A DNA stretch of 64,000 nt from contig JACJXV010000010.1 of the NCBI GenBank assembly GCA_020636445.1, positions 1-64,000 of the forward strand. Reading direction: 5' to 3'. This document shows, piece by piece, positions 43,101-51,959 of the stretch (positions are counted from its first letter, which is position 1; every line of letters starts with the position of its first letter). The stretch is from Lewinellaceae bacterium (GTDB lineage Bacteria > Bacteroidota > Bacteroidia > Chitinophagales > Saprospiraceae). Under the pieces are notes generated by a model. It did not search any database and had not been told where the DNA came from. It was given only the letters and a program-made list of their open reading frames with translations. The position numbers were made by a program, and so were the translations under genes.

Positions 43101-46100
43101 TGGATATCAATGCGAATAGTACCGACAACTGCCGTATCGATACCATGTTTCTTTCCCCCAATACCTTTATCTGCAGCCAGGCCGGCACAGTGGCTAATGT
43201 CACACTAACGGTTCGGGATGTTGCCGGTAATGAAAGCAGCTGTAGTACCATTGTCCGGATTGAAAATCAGGAGCCGCAACCCACGGCCAATTCAGGCTTG
43301 TGCGGGAGTGATACCTTGTACCTTTTTGCCAATCCACCTGCTGCGACGGGAGGCATCGTATTTACCTATCGCTGGACGGGGCCCAATGGGTTTACCTCAA
43401 CGTTACGCAACCCTATCATTCCTAACATCAGTTCGCGCAATGCCGGCTCCTATACGGTAGAGATAACAGGTATCACCAGCTGCAAGGCTACCGGTACTGT
43501 CGAGGTAGCCATCGAGGATCTACCCCTGACCCCCGCAGTCGTGGCGGCCAATACGTATTGCGAAAATCAATCCATAACACTGCAGTCATCCGTGGCCCCC
43601 AGTGGTGGTTCGGTGATCTACCGATGGTACCAGGGGGTACCCCCCAATGGCACCCTGATCGGCCAGACGATAGTACCTTCCTTCACGCTGCCTGCCCCTC
43701 CACCAGTAGGAAACTATTCTTACTACCTGACGATAGAAAGTAATGGCTGTGTATCGCGCCCGGCAGCACCCAAAAACATTCGGGTTGTTAGCAAACCGGT
43801 TGCCATCCCACAACAAGCACAGATCACCGTTTGTGAAGGCAGTGCGATTACCCTGGGCACAGCTACCACTGGCGAAGGAATAACCTACCAGTGGAGTGGC
43901 CCTAATGGTTATAGTGCCACCACTCAGTTTCCTCCCGCGATCGCGAATGCTACCCCTGCCAATGGCGGCGCTTATAGTTTGGTTGTTTCCAGCTTTGGGT
44001 GCCCTTCGGCTCCTGCCTTCGTCTCGGCAACAGTATTGGCCAAACCTGCCCGTCCGGAAATTTCGAATACCGGCGCCGTTTGTGAAGGCGGAACCATCAC
44101 CCTCCGAACGAATAATACCTCAGCGACTATCTATACCTGGGTGAGTCCTGATCTACGGGAATTCCCAACCAATACCAATAGTTTTACCCTGAACAATATT
44201 ACCAATGCTCAGGAAGGGCCCTGGCGGGTATATGTAACGGCGCAAAATTGTAATTCGGACCTGTCGCTGCCGACCAACGTCGTTGTCAATGATATTCCCC
44301 GCCCCATTGCTTCAGCTGCCCCTGCCAATGTGTGCGAAGGAACTACCCTGCAACTCACAGTTTCCCCGAATCTGACGAATGCCACTTATCGGTGGACAGG
44401 GCCAAATAATTATTCGGCAGCAGGCCAAACCGTCAATGTTCCGAATGTTGCGCCCCTGAATGGCGGACGTTACCAGGTTACCCTTACCAGCGCCGAGGGC
44501 TGTAGTGGCACAGCCTTCACCGATGTGGAAGTTCGCCGCGGCGTGCGCATCCTGGCCGTTAGCAATGATGGGCCCAGCTGCCTGGGTGGCCCAACGGATA
44601 TCCGGCTGACCGCCTCGGTTTTTCCCAGTGATGATGGTTCTTACCGCTACCGCTGGACCGGGCCAAATGGCTATTTATCTACAAGTAGAGTAGGGCTCAT
44701 TCCAAACGCGACCCAATTCAACAATGGTAATTACCAGCTGGTCGTCACCAATACTGAAGGTTGTGCATCTGTACCCGGAAGCACAACCGTTCGGGTAACC
44801 GACCCTCCCGTCACCCCGAATATCCCCAGTTTGAGCGAGGCAACACCAGCACCTATTTGCAGTGAGTCTACCCTGACACTCTGCACCAATGCCTACCAGG
44901 GGACTAATGTCGTTTACAATTGGATTACCCCCAGCAAAAATATCATTGCAACAACCACCCCCTGCTTGACAATCAATCAGGTGCAGGCTGATGATGGCGG
45001 CACTTACTCGGTATTCGTAACCATTGATGGTTGTAACTCCCGGGAATCGGGTGAACTCATGGTTTCTGTCAGCCCCCGGCCAGCTATCACTGCCCGCAGT
45101 AACAGCCCCGTGTGTGAAGGGACACCTATCGAACTACGGGTAAATGCTGTCCCCGGAGCAAGCTATTCCTGGATTGGACCAAACTTTACGTCAACGATAG
45201 CCAATCCGACCATTCCGGAAGCGGATTCTGTTTTACACGCCGGCGTCTACACGGTAGTTGCGACCCTTAACGGTTGCCGGTCGGCTGTGGCGACAACCCA
45301 GGTGGAGCTACTGCCAGCCCCCCCTAAACCGGTAATCCTGGCCAATACGCCCCTCTGTATCAGCGATCCGGAAGCACGACTGCGCCTTACGGCCCAACCT
45401 TCGACAACGGTAGCCAATGCCCGATACCGATGGTTTGGCCCAACGGGACTACTCGGGCAAACGGAGCTGCCCACGCTTGAGATTACCAACTTTGCCGCCT
45501 ACGGCGAAGGTAGTTTTGAATTCACCGCCCAGGCGCAGTTGGGAACGTGCTTTTCACCTTTATCCGATCCGCGACCGGTGACGATGAATACAGTGCCCGA
45601 ACAAAAAGCTACCGCCGGCGCAGATTTTGCCGCCTGTGAAGCCCCTCAGATTTTTCTGGCAGCCCAGGAGCCGGCTCTTGGCACCGGTCGCTGGTCGCTG
45701 GTTACCGTCAATCCCGATCAGCAGGTAGCCATCGTCAATCCGAGCCGGGCTAATTCTGCGGTTACCGGTATGCAAGGCGGACAACGGTACACCTTCCAGT
45801 GGACGCTAACGAATGGCGCCTGTATCAACTACGATGCCGACCAGGTGCAGGTTACGGTTACCCGGCAGGATACGGTTGATGCTGGCACAGATATTCTTAG
45901 CTGCGCCGCCCGGGATATCCAACTAAATGCCCGACCTCCAGTAGACGGACAAGGGCGCTGGACCCAGTCGGAGGTACAACAATTACTCGGCATTAGCATC
46001 ACTGATCCATCCAACCCCCAAACGACCATTACAGGAATGCAACCCGGGAACCTTTATTCCTTCACCTGGACGATCAGCGGTGCCTGTGGGGAAGTGTCAG

Positions 46101-46927
46101 ATGATGTATTTGTCGTTGTTTCCGCCCCAAATCCTTTTGCCGGCCCCGATCAAACGGTTTGCAATGAAGAAGGGTTTGTGCAACTCAATGCCGATGCCCC
46201 CAATGAAGGAAGCAAAGGGCGTTGGACAACTACTTCGTCCGGAATTTCGTTTACGAACCCGGAAAATCCCAAAGCGACCGCAACTGGCGTCATGCCCGGA
46301 GAGCACCTCTTCATCTGGCAGGTTGACGGGGGCGTTTGTGGTGACAATTCCCGTGATACAGTCCGCATCTTCTTCAAGCGCAGCCCGCTGGCCAACCCGG
46401 ATAGTGTCAACATTGGGTTTAATGCCAGTGTACTCGTCGATGTTCTGGCGAACGATTTCACTCCTCCGAATACAACCGTGAGTATTATTCAGCAACCCCT
46501 GCGCGGGCAGCTTACGGACGAGGGCAATGGCGTTTTCCGCTACCAACCCAATTCCAGCTTCGTCGGAAGAGATCGCTTCCTCTATGAACTGTGCAGCACA
46601 GCATGTGAATGTTCGGTCGGGGAAGTGACCATCAACGTCGGGGATGATTCTCGCTGTGCTGTTCCTTCGATTATCACCCCCAATAACGACCGGGTGAATG
46701 ACGCCTTTGTTATTCCTTGCCTGCTCAATGAGGTTGCCTATCCCAACAGCCAGGTGATCATTTTCAATCGTTGGGGAGATGAAGTATTCCGTTCACAGCA
46801 ACCCTACCGCAACAACTGGGATGGCACCTACGACGGGGAACCCCTGCCGGTGGGTACCTACTTCTACCTCGTCAACCTGGGCGATGGCAGCTCACCGCTA
46901 ACCGGATTTTTGATTATTCAACGCTAA
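40121..46927 (+). CDS. Giant secreted adhesin-like protein with HYR and Ig-like domains and T9SS type B (gliding-motility) C-terminal domain
   Basis: A 2268-residue surface protein. The N-terminal signal CIWLWLGFTGIALAG lies after a basic MKQAYPR leader. Residues about 130-1030 hold repeated HYR-type units marked by D-x-V-A-P and TDNC-S/T motifs (EDNIAPSFTFLPPNV, VDTVAPRLTQAPQDL, DREAPTVVCPDDI, DEEAPVARCQPTT). Residues about 1080-1830 hold six or more Ig/PKD-like units each marked by VCEG, Y-x-W-x-GPN and GxYxV (GPNGYSATTQ, GPNNYSAAG, GPNGYLSTS). Three GRW repeats follow (about 1835-2085), then a cadherin-like VDVLANDF domain (about 2090-2170) and the type B domain SIITPNNDRVNDAF...NRWGDEVFRS from about 2183. 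Likely a cell-surface adhesin; first gene of a T9SS locus. Confidence 0.92.
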   Translation: MKQAYPRAFQLCIWLWLGFTGIALAGTPSRPFSRTVMQPMPGDTTIVDCQNAASGYAAWINSLRLQIEVPVVQNGGSVIIEPAPLEDYTFQGPCGDTIQHIFRILDGSSMEVSRDTFWFAAVDTVAPKFNSPLPDSINLNCFDAIPAANLVQLVECALDTLIFQELTEGSGNCPFARKIIRTWLARDLCGRETNYRQVIVVEDNIAPSFTFLPPNVNVSCTTDISVAALGAATATDNCSETVRITHNDLLVPSPIPGCQNTFNIQRTWQAEDQCGNVNVHVQFIQVFDNEPPSFTPPRDTVISCVFGDDPFYAGIPTDLTDNCATLTVDNYRFEDLLIANDCPNTYSVVRKWFVFDNCGNVDSSLQTIVVVDTVAPRLTQAPQDLILFCEAGIDADSLFYSWLDNRAGAQAQDDCTLTGSLRWELLNTGTTEAATFPTLLCPANDSIILERGIDILITDECNNQIKRTVFFRLIDAVAPVITSCPGDQVIASDPGLCAATFVLEPPLVEENCAMTLQGYSVSVVDTLQASFSPGQAGETPVDPLELILPINLPQPINAFGPATLEINLYNADAEQATEFLQIFGENNTLLGRTGRSATQCGNADTTLIISAAQLNAWAADGEIRIRLTPNGTGRFAVNPICNPASTVEARLSFEHKNLTGIRYGYVLNDGGLIELDSLYPVTVQLPVDTNYITYYVQDCAGNIDSCAYQVIVEDREAPTVVCPDDIDVVLGVGACSAEITLPLPVSAADNCGVLGMFRQSLPSNPADSWFRFNFDPNLNNYLAQEKSYRFSGVAAGLLDSALITLRFEGDFSSPNAILDILGDDNSLIFSTQVGDATCGQAGMLTRKIAAARFNTWAADGEVVIRVVPRNIPTPSGQPGEGINPCRTLTANGQVDSTSYAAIELGYGLIAPSFYTTGATTYPLTPMRAPAVAPTLSFDLGETQVFYIVEDASGNADTCSFTITVRDEEAPVARCQPTTVFINPSGLQPEFLNPMDINANSTDNCRIDTMFLSPNTFICSQAGTVANVTLTVRDVAGNESSCSTIVRIENQEPQPTANSGLCGSDTLYLFANPPAATGGIVFTYRWTGPNGFTSTLRNPIIPNISSRNAGSYTVEITGITSCKATGTVEVAIEDLPLTPAVVAANTYCENQSITLQSSVAPSGGSVIYRWYQGVPPNGTLIGQTIVPSFTLPAPPPVGNYSYYLTIESNGCVSRPAAPKNIRVVSKPVAIPQQAQITVCEGSAITLGTATTGEGITYQWSGPNGYSATTQFPPAIANATPANGGAYSLVVSSFGCPSAPAFVSATVLAKPARPEISNTGAVCEGGTITLRTNNTSATIYTWVSPDLREFPTNTNSFTLNNITNAQEGPWRVYVTAQNCNSDLSLPTNVVVNDIPRPIASAAPANVCEGTTLQLTVSPNLTNATYRWTGPNNYSAAGQTVNVPNVAPLNGGRYQVTLTSAEGCSGTAFTDVEVRRGVRILAVSNDGPSCLGGPTDIRLTASVFPSDDGSYRYRWTGPNGYLSTSRVGLIPNATQFNNGNYQLVVTNTEGCASVPGSTTVRVTDPPVTPNIPSLSEATPAPICSESTLTLCTNAYQGTNVVYNWITPSKNIIATTTPCLTINQVQADDGGTYSVFVTIDGCNSRESGELMVSVSPRPAITARSNSPVCEGTPIELRVNAVPGASYSWIGPNFTSTIANPTIPEADSVLHAGVYTVVATLNGCRSAVATTQVELLPAPPKPVILANTPLCISDPEARLRLTAQPSTTVANARYRWFGPTGLLGQTELPTLEITNFAAYGEGSFEFTAQAQLGTCFSPLSDPRPVTMNTVPEQKATAGADFAACEAPQIFLAAQEPALGTGRWSLVTVNPDQQVAIVNPSRANSAVTGMQGGQRYTFQWTLTNGACINYDADQVQVTVTRQDTVDAGTDILSCAARDIQLNARPPVDGQGRWTQSEVQQLLGISITDPSNPQTTITGMQPGNLYSFTWTISGACGEVSDDVFVVVSAPNPFAGPDQTVCNEEGFVQLNADAPNEGSKGRWTTTSSGISFTNPENPKATATGVMPGEHLFIWQVDGGVCGDNSRDTVRIFFKRSPLANPDSVNIGFNASVLVDVLANDFTPPNTTVSIIQQPLRGQLTDEGNGVFRYQPNSSFVGRDRFLYELCSTACECSVGEVTINVGDDSRCAVPSIITPNNDRVNDAFVIPCLLNEVAYPNSQVIIFNRWGDEVFRSQQPYRNNWDGTYDGEPLPVGTYFYLVNLGDGSSPLTGFLIIQR

Positions 46928-46936
46928 GTTCCCACT

Positions 46937-46971
46937 GCCTGGCCGGCAAACAACCCGTTTGCCGGCCAGGC
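46937..46971. other. 15-bp perfect hairpin between adhesin and porP/sprF genes
   Basis: GCCTGGCCGGCAAAC (46937-46951), loop AACCC, and its exact complement (46957-46971), in the 62-base gap. It is very GC-rich, with no U tract behind. It could be a processing or stabilising hairpin that lets the downstream gene be expressed at a different level, or a weak terminator. Confidence 0.75.
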
Positions 46972-46989
46972 TAACCCAAAAACGCGCTT

Positions 46990-47943
46990 ATGAAAAAATT
47001 ATTTACCCTCGCAATATTCAGCATGCTGGCGTGGTCGCTAATGGCCCAACAGGACGACCAGTTCACCCAGTTCATGTACTACAAACAAGGGCTCAACCCT
47101 GGCGCTGCCGGCTCACTCCCTGGGTTAGCTTTTACAGGTATCGTACGCAGCCAGTGGCTGGGGTTCGAAGGCGCTCCGGAAACCCAGGGGCTGTCCTTTT
47201 CTCTGCCGGTGCTAAATAACCGGGTGGGCGTGGGAGCCAATATCGTCCGCCAAACCATCGGGGTAACGGAAAATTTTACCCTGGAAGGAGCCTATGCCTA
47301 CCGTATCCGGGTTCCCCGAGGCCATTTGAGTCTGGGGCTAATGGCTTCAGTGCGCTTAATTCGCACCGATTATACCCAGGTTGAGGGAACCCAGCCAATT
47401 AGTCAGGATAATGCCATTCCTGTGGGATTGCAAAGTAAGTATGTTCCTAACTTTGGCGCCGGCATTTACTATGAAGCGCCCCATTTTTATCTGGGAGCTT
47501 CCATTCCCCGCCTACTCACCAGCAATATTGACCTGGCGGATGCCGCCGGGACGATCAGCCGCGAAGTTCCACATTTCTACCTGATGGGGGGAGTCCTGCT
47601 TAATGTGGGCGACAATGTCAAAATTCAACCCCAGGTGCTTTTCAAATACGTATCCAGTGCGCCATTTGATGCTGATGCTAATATCAACCTGATTTTTGCT
47701 GATCGCGTAACTACAGGGGTTTCTTACCGCCTGGGGGGGTCCTCGCGGAGTGGCGTGGGAGAGTCGGCTGCCTTTCTGCTCGGTATTCAATTGAGTGAAA
47801 AACTCAACTTTGGCCTGTCCTACGATATAACGATGTCAGAGTTGCGCCGTTATAATAATGGCACAGTTGAGGGAGTAATCCGCTATTTCGTAGGAGGTAA
47901 GCAGAAAGAAGATGCCGAAGTAGTAACGCCCCGGTTTTTCTAA
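46990..47943 (+). CDS. PorP/SprF family type IX secretion membrane protein
   Basis: Predicted outer-membrane beta barrel that partners with type B CTD proteins in T9SS export. Signal MKKLFTLAIFSMLAWSLMAQ. The family start QDDQFTQFMYYKQGLNPGAAGS (Pro/Gly-rich turn) and GIVRSQWLGFEGAPETQGLSFSLPV follow, then alternating amphipathic strands up to a C-terminal GVIRYFVGGKQKED. 317 residues, normal. Genes of this family commonly follow a type B cargo gene, as here (62 bases). The OmpA protein follows after 49 bases. Confidence 0.94.
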   Translation: MKKLFTLAIFSMLAWSLMAQQDDQFTQFMYYKQGLNPGAAGSLPGLAFTGIVRSQWLGFEGAPETQGLSFSLPVLNNRVGVGANIVRQTIGVTENFTLEGAYAYRIRVPRGHLSLGLMASVRLIRTDYTQVEGTQPISQDNAIPVGLQSKYVPNFGAGIYYEAPHFYLGASIPRLLTSNIDLADAAGTISREVPHFYLMGGVLLNVGDNVKIQPQVLFKYVSSAPFDADANINLIFADRVTTGVSYRLGGSSRSGVGESAAFLLGIQLSEKLNFGLSYDITMSELRRYNNGTVEGVIRYFVGGKQKEDAEVVTPRFF

Positions 47944-47992
47944 CCTGTATTTGGTTCCCCCAAGACCCTGGCTAAATGCGTATCTTTAGTCC

Positions 47993-50038
47993 ATGATATA
48001 TCGCAAAGAGAATTGTTGGTCAATGTATGGGCTCCTGATTGGATCCCTTTTGCTGCCCCTGCTCCTGATGGGGCAGAAAGGCGTTCCGCTGGATAATGTA
48101 GTGATTCGCAACGCCACCCGTATCAATTCTCCCGGCAGTGAATTTTCCCCGGTCAGTTATCAGGACGGATTGGTTTATGTCACCTCCCGGCAACGCAGCG
48201 GACCTGTAGATGCAGTTACCGGTGAAACCTACTATGAGTTGTATTACGCCGAGCTGGATCGCGACCGCATGCCTCTAAAACCAGAGCCCTTTTCGGTACA
48301 ACTCAATTCCCAGCTTCACGAAGGACCGGTAAGTTTTGATCGCCGGGCTAATCGCATGTATTTCACCCGTAGTAATCAGGTACTCGGGGTGGGTCGGGCG
48401 GATAGCCAGGGAAAAATAAGATTGAAAATTTATGAAGCCATTCGGGGGCCCTATGATTGGGAACAAATCAAACCCCTGCCCTTCAATGGGGATTCCTACT
48501 CCTGCATGCACCCTGCACTGAGCCCGGATGGTGAGAAACTATACTTTGCCTCTGACCGCCCCGGCGGATATGGCGGCTGGGATATCTATGTCGTTGAACG
48601 GGAAGGGAATTCCTGGTCGGCTCCTATTAATCTGGGTCCGGAGATTAATACGGCTAAAAATGAAGGATTTCCCTTTATTCACGACAATGGCGTGCTTTTT
48701 TTCTCCTCTAACGGTCACCGGGGCATGGGCGGTATCGACCTGTACATGATCGATATCAGCAGCAATACCTGGGGAAACCTCATCCAACTGGGAGCTCCAA
48801 TCAACAGCGAATCCGATGACTTTGGGTTATTCCTCACGGACGATCAGCATGGGTATTTTTCTTCTAACCGCCCCGGCGGATTAGGCAAAGACGACATCTA
48901 CCAGTTTGAAGCCCGGGTGGGACTCCAGGGGATGAAGCCCGCTGGCCCCCTGGCCAGCAGACTAGTCGTTTATGATAAAGTGACCCGACGCCCGCTGCCT
49001 GGTGTTGCCGTTCGTATTTTTGAACAAACACCCGACGGAGAAGTAACCGAAGCGCAGTTATACAATCTTGAACTGTTTCCCGATGATGGCGCCAGTGGGC
49101 AAATGAACCTTCGCCGGGTGTTAAAGCCCGAAGCCCAGTTGGGTGAACCTCGGTTAGTCACCGGCAAAAACGGAGATGGTGTTTTCCAGGTAGCCGACGA
49201 TAAAGTTTACCTCCTGCTGGTAACAAAAAGCGGCTACCAAACCCAGGAGGTTGCCTTTGAACCCCGCTTGCAACCGGACAATGCCGCCCTCGAAATCCAA
49301 CTTGAGCCGTCCAATTGCATAACCTTAAGTGGAAAAGTCCTCGATATGGAACATCAGGACGCACCGATTGCCCACCCGTTAGTACGGATCAATAATGATT
49401 GTGACAACCAGGAGATTCTAGTCCGAGGTAATGCCGACGGCAGCTATGAATATTGCCTGGCAATTGGCTGCAACTATGTGATAAGAGCCGAGAAAGATGG
49501 CTTTCAGTGGAATGAGGTTGCTGTTTCCACGATGAATGTTCGGGGAACCCGCTCCTTTTCCGCCAACGTCCGCCTTAAACCGGGTAGCGGAGGCAGTTCT
49601 TCAGAAGAACCAGCGTTGGCAGAGGGCTCGGTTATCATCCTGGAAAATATTTATTACGACTTCAACAAAGCGACTATCCGCCGGGGCGAGACCCGCGACC
49701 TGGAAGCACTGGCTCAACTCATGCTCCAGTTCAAAAGCATGGAAATAGAATTAGGTGCCCATACCGATTCACGAGGTGCCTCAGAGTACAACCTCCAACT
49801 GTCACTACGGCGAGCCGAGGCAGCCCGGCAGTTTCTGGTGAAACGGGGGATCGAACCCTTCCGCATTCGGGTGTTCGGCTACGGCGAGAGCCAGCCCCGC
49901 AACCGCTGTGTTGACGGGGTAGACTGTACCGAAGAAGAACATCAATTCAACCGCCGGGTGGAAGTGCGGGTCTTGCGAATCGATGGCCCGGTAAAAGCAA
50001 CAGAGCTCCAGCGCAATAAACAAAATAAGCCTGACTAG
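47993..50038 (+). CDS. OmpA-family protein with PD40 propeller repeats (PorE-like)
   Basis: A 681-residue envelope protein. The signal/anchor segment YGLLIGSLLLPLLLMG is near the N terminus. PD40/WD40-like strands run over residues about 60-310 (LSPDGEKLYFASDRPGGYGGWDIYVV, FFSSNGHRGMGGIDLYMID, FSSNRPGGLGKDDIYQF). Carboxypeptidase-regulatory-like segments follow at about 330-530. A C-terminal OmpA peptidoglycan-binding domain lies at about 552-665 (YDFNKATIRRGETRDLEAL, HTDSRGASEYNLQLSLRRAEAARQFLV, NRRVEVRVL). Same domain set as PorE, which anchors the T9SS periplasmic ring to peptidoglycan. The radical SAM gene starts 7 bases after its stop. Confidence 0.92.
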   Translation: MIYRKENCWSMYGLLIGSLLLPLLLMGQKGVPLDNVVIRNATRINSPGSEFSPVSYQDGLVYVTSRQRSGPVDAVTGETYYELYYAELDRDRMPLKPEPFSVQLNSQLHEGPVSFDRRANRMYFTRSNQVLGVGRADSQGKIRLKIYEAIRGPYDWEQIKPLPFNGDSYSCMHPALSPDGEKLYFASDRPGGYGGWDIYVVEREGNSWSAPINLGPEINTAKNEGFPFIHDNGVLFFSSNGHRGMGGIDLYMIDISSNTWGNLIQLGAPINSESDDFGLFLTDDQHGYFSSNRPGGLGKDDIYQFEARVGLQGMKPAGPLASRLVVYDKVTRRPLPGVAVRIFEQTPDGEVTEAQLYNLELFPDDGASGQMNLRRVLKPEAQLGEPRLVTGKNGDGVFQVADDKVYLLLVTKSGYQTQEVAFEPRLQPDNAALEIQLEPSNCITLSGKVLDMEHQDAPIAHPLVRINNDCDNQEILVRGNADGSYEYCLAIGCNYVIRAEKDGFQWNEVAVSTMNVRGTRSFSANVRLKPGSGGSSSEEPALAEGSVIILENIYYDFNKATIRRGETRDLEALAQLMLQFKSMEIELGAHTDSRGASEYNLQLSLRRAEAARQFLVKRGIEPFRIRVFGYGESQPRNRCVDGVDCTEEEHQFNRRVEVRVLRIDGPVKATELQRNKQNKPD

Positions 50039-50045
50039 GTGCGCG

Positions 50046-51122
50046 ATGGTTGCCAATATAAACACCCCGGATTCGGCAGTATCGCCACCAAAACCCCTGG
50101 CCTGGCACCATAATGCCTGGCGCTTGGTACGCAAGCTTACCTGGCGCAAAGGCTTTAATGCAACCCTGGTGTTCCTCTCTTATTACCTGACCCGCCTTAC
50201 GGGTAAGCCCATTCAATGGGGACTTCCCTTCTCCGTTTCGGTAGAACCCACTACCGCCTGCAATTTACGCTGCCCGGAATGTCCCAGTGGGTTGCGTCAG
50301 TTTTCACGGCCTACCGGTAATCTGAAAAATGACTTTTTTCGCCAAACCCTGGATGATATCTATCGCGAACTTGTCTTTCTCATATTCTACTTCCAGGGTG
50401 AACCTTATATCAATCCTGATTTCCTCGATATGGTCGCTTACGCACACCAACGAGGTGTCTATACCATTACCTCCACCAATGGGCATTTCCTGAATGATGC
50501 CAATGCCCGCCGGACTATCGAAGCGGGCCTTGATCGGTTGATCATCTCCATCGATGGCACAACGCAGGAGGTGTACGAGCAATACCGAAAAGCCGGAAAC
50601 CTGGAGGTCGTTTTGCAAGGCGCTCGCAATGTGATCAAATGGCGCACCAAACTGGGAGCCAAACATCCGCAGGTTATCTTTCAGTTTCTGGTTGTTCGTC
50701 CCAACGAGCATCAAATCGAAGAAGTAAAAAGCCTGGCGCGGGAAATCGGAGTCGACGAAGTTCGCCTCAAAACGGCCCAAATCTATGATTATCAACAGGG
50801 AAATCGGCTTATTCCGACACAGGAGCGTTATGCTCGCTATGCCCGCCAATCTGATGGTAGCTACCAAATCAAAAATCCCCTCCTCAATCACTGCTGGAAG
50901 CTTTGGCACGCCTGTGTAATCACTTGGGATGGGCTGGTCGTCCCTTGTTGTTTTGACAAAGACGCCAAGTACCGAATGGGAGATCTTAAACGCCAATCGC
51001 TGCGACAACTCTGGCATGGCCCAGCCTATCAGGCCTTTCGGCGCCAGCTTCTCCGCGGTCGCCGGGAGATTGATATCTGTACCAATTGTACAGAAGGCTG
51101 CCGCATTTTTGAACAGGATTAG
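50046..51122 (+). CDS. Radical SAM protein with SPASM-type C-terminal domain
   Basis: A 358-residue enzyme using a [4Fe-4S] cluster and SAM. The cluster motif is CNLRCPEC (residues about 76-83) in SVEPTTACNLRCPECPSG. The barrel contains GEPYINPDFLDM and LIISIDGTTQEVYEQYRKAG. The C-terminal part has further cysteines for auxiliary clusters: NHCWKLWHACVITWDGLVVPCCFDKDAKYRMGDL and DICTNCTEGC. This SPASM/twitch architecture occurs in peptide-modifying enzymes and in uncharacterised Bacteroidota proteins. The substrate is unknown. Seven bases after the OmpA gene, so probably co-transcribed with the T9SS locus. Confidence 0.9.
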   Translation: MVANINTPDSAVSPPKPLAWHHNAWRLVRKLTWRKGFNATLVFLSYYLTRLTGKPIQWGLPFSVSVEPTTACNLRCPECPSGLRQFSRPTGNLKNDFFRQTLDDIYRELVFLIFYFQGEPYINPDFLDMVAYAHQRGVYTITSTNGHFLNDANARRTIEAGLDRLIISIDGTTQEVYEQYRKAGNLEVVLQGARNVIKWRTKLGAKHPQVIFQFLVVRPNEHQIEEVKSLAREIGVDEVRLKTAQIYDYQQGNRLIPTQERYARYARQSDGSYQIKNPLLNHCWKLWHACVITWDGLVVPCCFDKDAKYRMGDLKRQSLRQLWHGPAYQAFRRQLLRGRREIDICTNCTEGCRIFEQD

Positions 51123-51242
51123 GGCTAATGCCCTCCTTGCTCTTTGTTGTTTTTCCGCGTATCTTGAAAAGGCTTAGCCGCGCATAATCACAGCAATGCG
51201 CGTACACCCGATGGATATTCCCCCTTACCTAAAACGATAACT

Positions 51243-51614
51243 ATGGAGTTAGGCGCTTTTTCCGTAAGCCTGAGTGTCAAAGACCTGAAGGCCTCCCAAC
51301 AATTTTATGAAAGCCTCGGCTTTGCCGTCTTTGCCGGTGAGCATGACAAGCATTACCTGATAATGAAAAATGGTAACGCGCTGCTGGGGCTATTTCAGGG
51401 TATGTTCTCAGGGAACATCCTAACATTTAATCCTGGCTGGGACGAAAGCGCCAATACCCTCTCTTCCTTTACCGATGTACGGGATATCCAACGTCATCTA
51501 AAAGGCCAGGGAATTCCCTTGCAAAGCGAAGCTGATGAACAGTCAACCGGGCCAGCCAATATCGTTTTGACCGATCCCGATGGTAACGTTATCCTAATCG
51601 ACCAACATGTATAA
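51243..51614 (+). CDS. VOC (glyoxalase/bleomycin-resistance) family protein
   Basis: A 123-residue single-domain protein of the vicinal-oxygen-chelate fold. The start MELGAFSVSLSVKDLKASQQFYESLGF is the family hallmark, and the second beta-alpha-beta module ends IVLTDPDGNVILIDQHV. Members bind a metal and act on diverse small molecules; the substrate cannot be told. Stands alone; a repeat-filled gap follows. Confidence 0.88.
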   Translation: MELGAFSVSLSVKDLKASQQFYESLGFAVFAGEHDKHYLIMKNGNALLGLFQGMFSGNILTFNPGWDESANTLSSFTDVRDIQRHLKGQGIPLQSEADEQSTGPANIVLTDPDGNVILIDQHV

Positions 51615-51870
51615 GGTACCACCGGCCTACGGTAAGCTACGGTGGGAGAACCCTCCCGCACCATAGGTTTCGGCGGGTAAAAAAAAACGCCCAATAAGAA
51701 ACCATTGTAAAACCGAAACCCTGGTCCCGTAGGAACCCAACCCTGGTAGGAACAACGCATCACCCTAAAAGCGTGCCGTAGGTACGCAAGAAAGAATTCC
51801 CCTTATACCGGTCTGGAGACCGGCCAAGAGTGCGTGTGGAATCTGAAGATCCCAACGAACAGGTAAACAA
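51615..51870. repeat. Composite intergenic repeat, copy 3
   Basis: The 345-base gap to the next gene has no coding content. It holds GGCCTACGGTAAGCTACGGT (51624-51643), TTTCGGCGGGTAAAAAAAAA (51668-51687), a body matching 4681-4832, and two palindromes: CCGGTCTGGAGACCGG (51808-51823) and GGAATCTGAAGATCCC (51838-51853, one mismatch). Same word order as copy 1 at 2130-2430. Confidence 0.7.
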
Positions 51871-51959
51871 GGTACATTACGATTTAGCAACGCAGCATTG
51901 GTTATGCAGCAGCTAGACGTTCCCGATTAACTTCCTCATACGTATAAATAAAGTACACG

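Noticed and set aside
40401..46546. Many antisense and shifted frames inside the giant adhesin gene
   Set aside because: They are shadows of the 2268-residue frame, which has continuous domain content.
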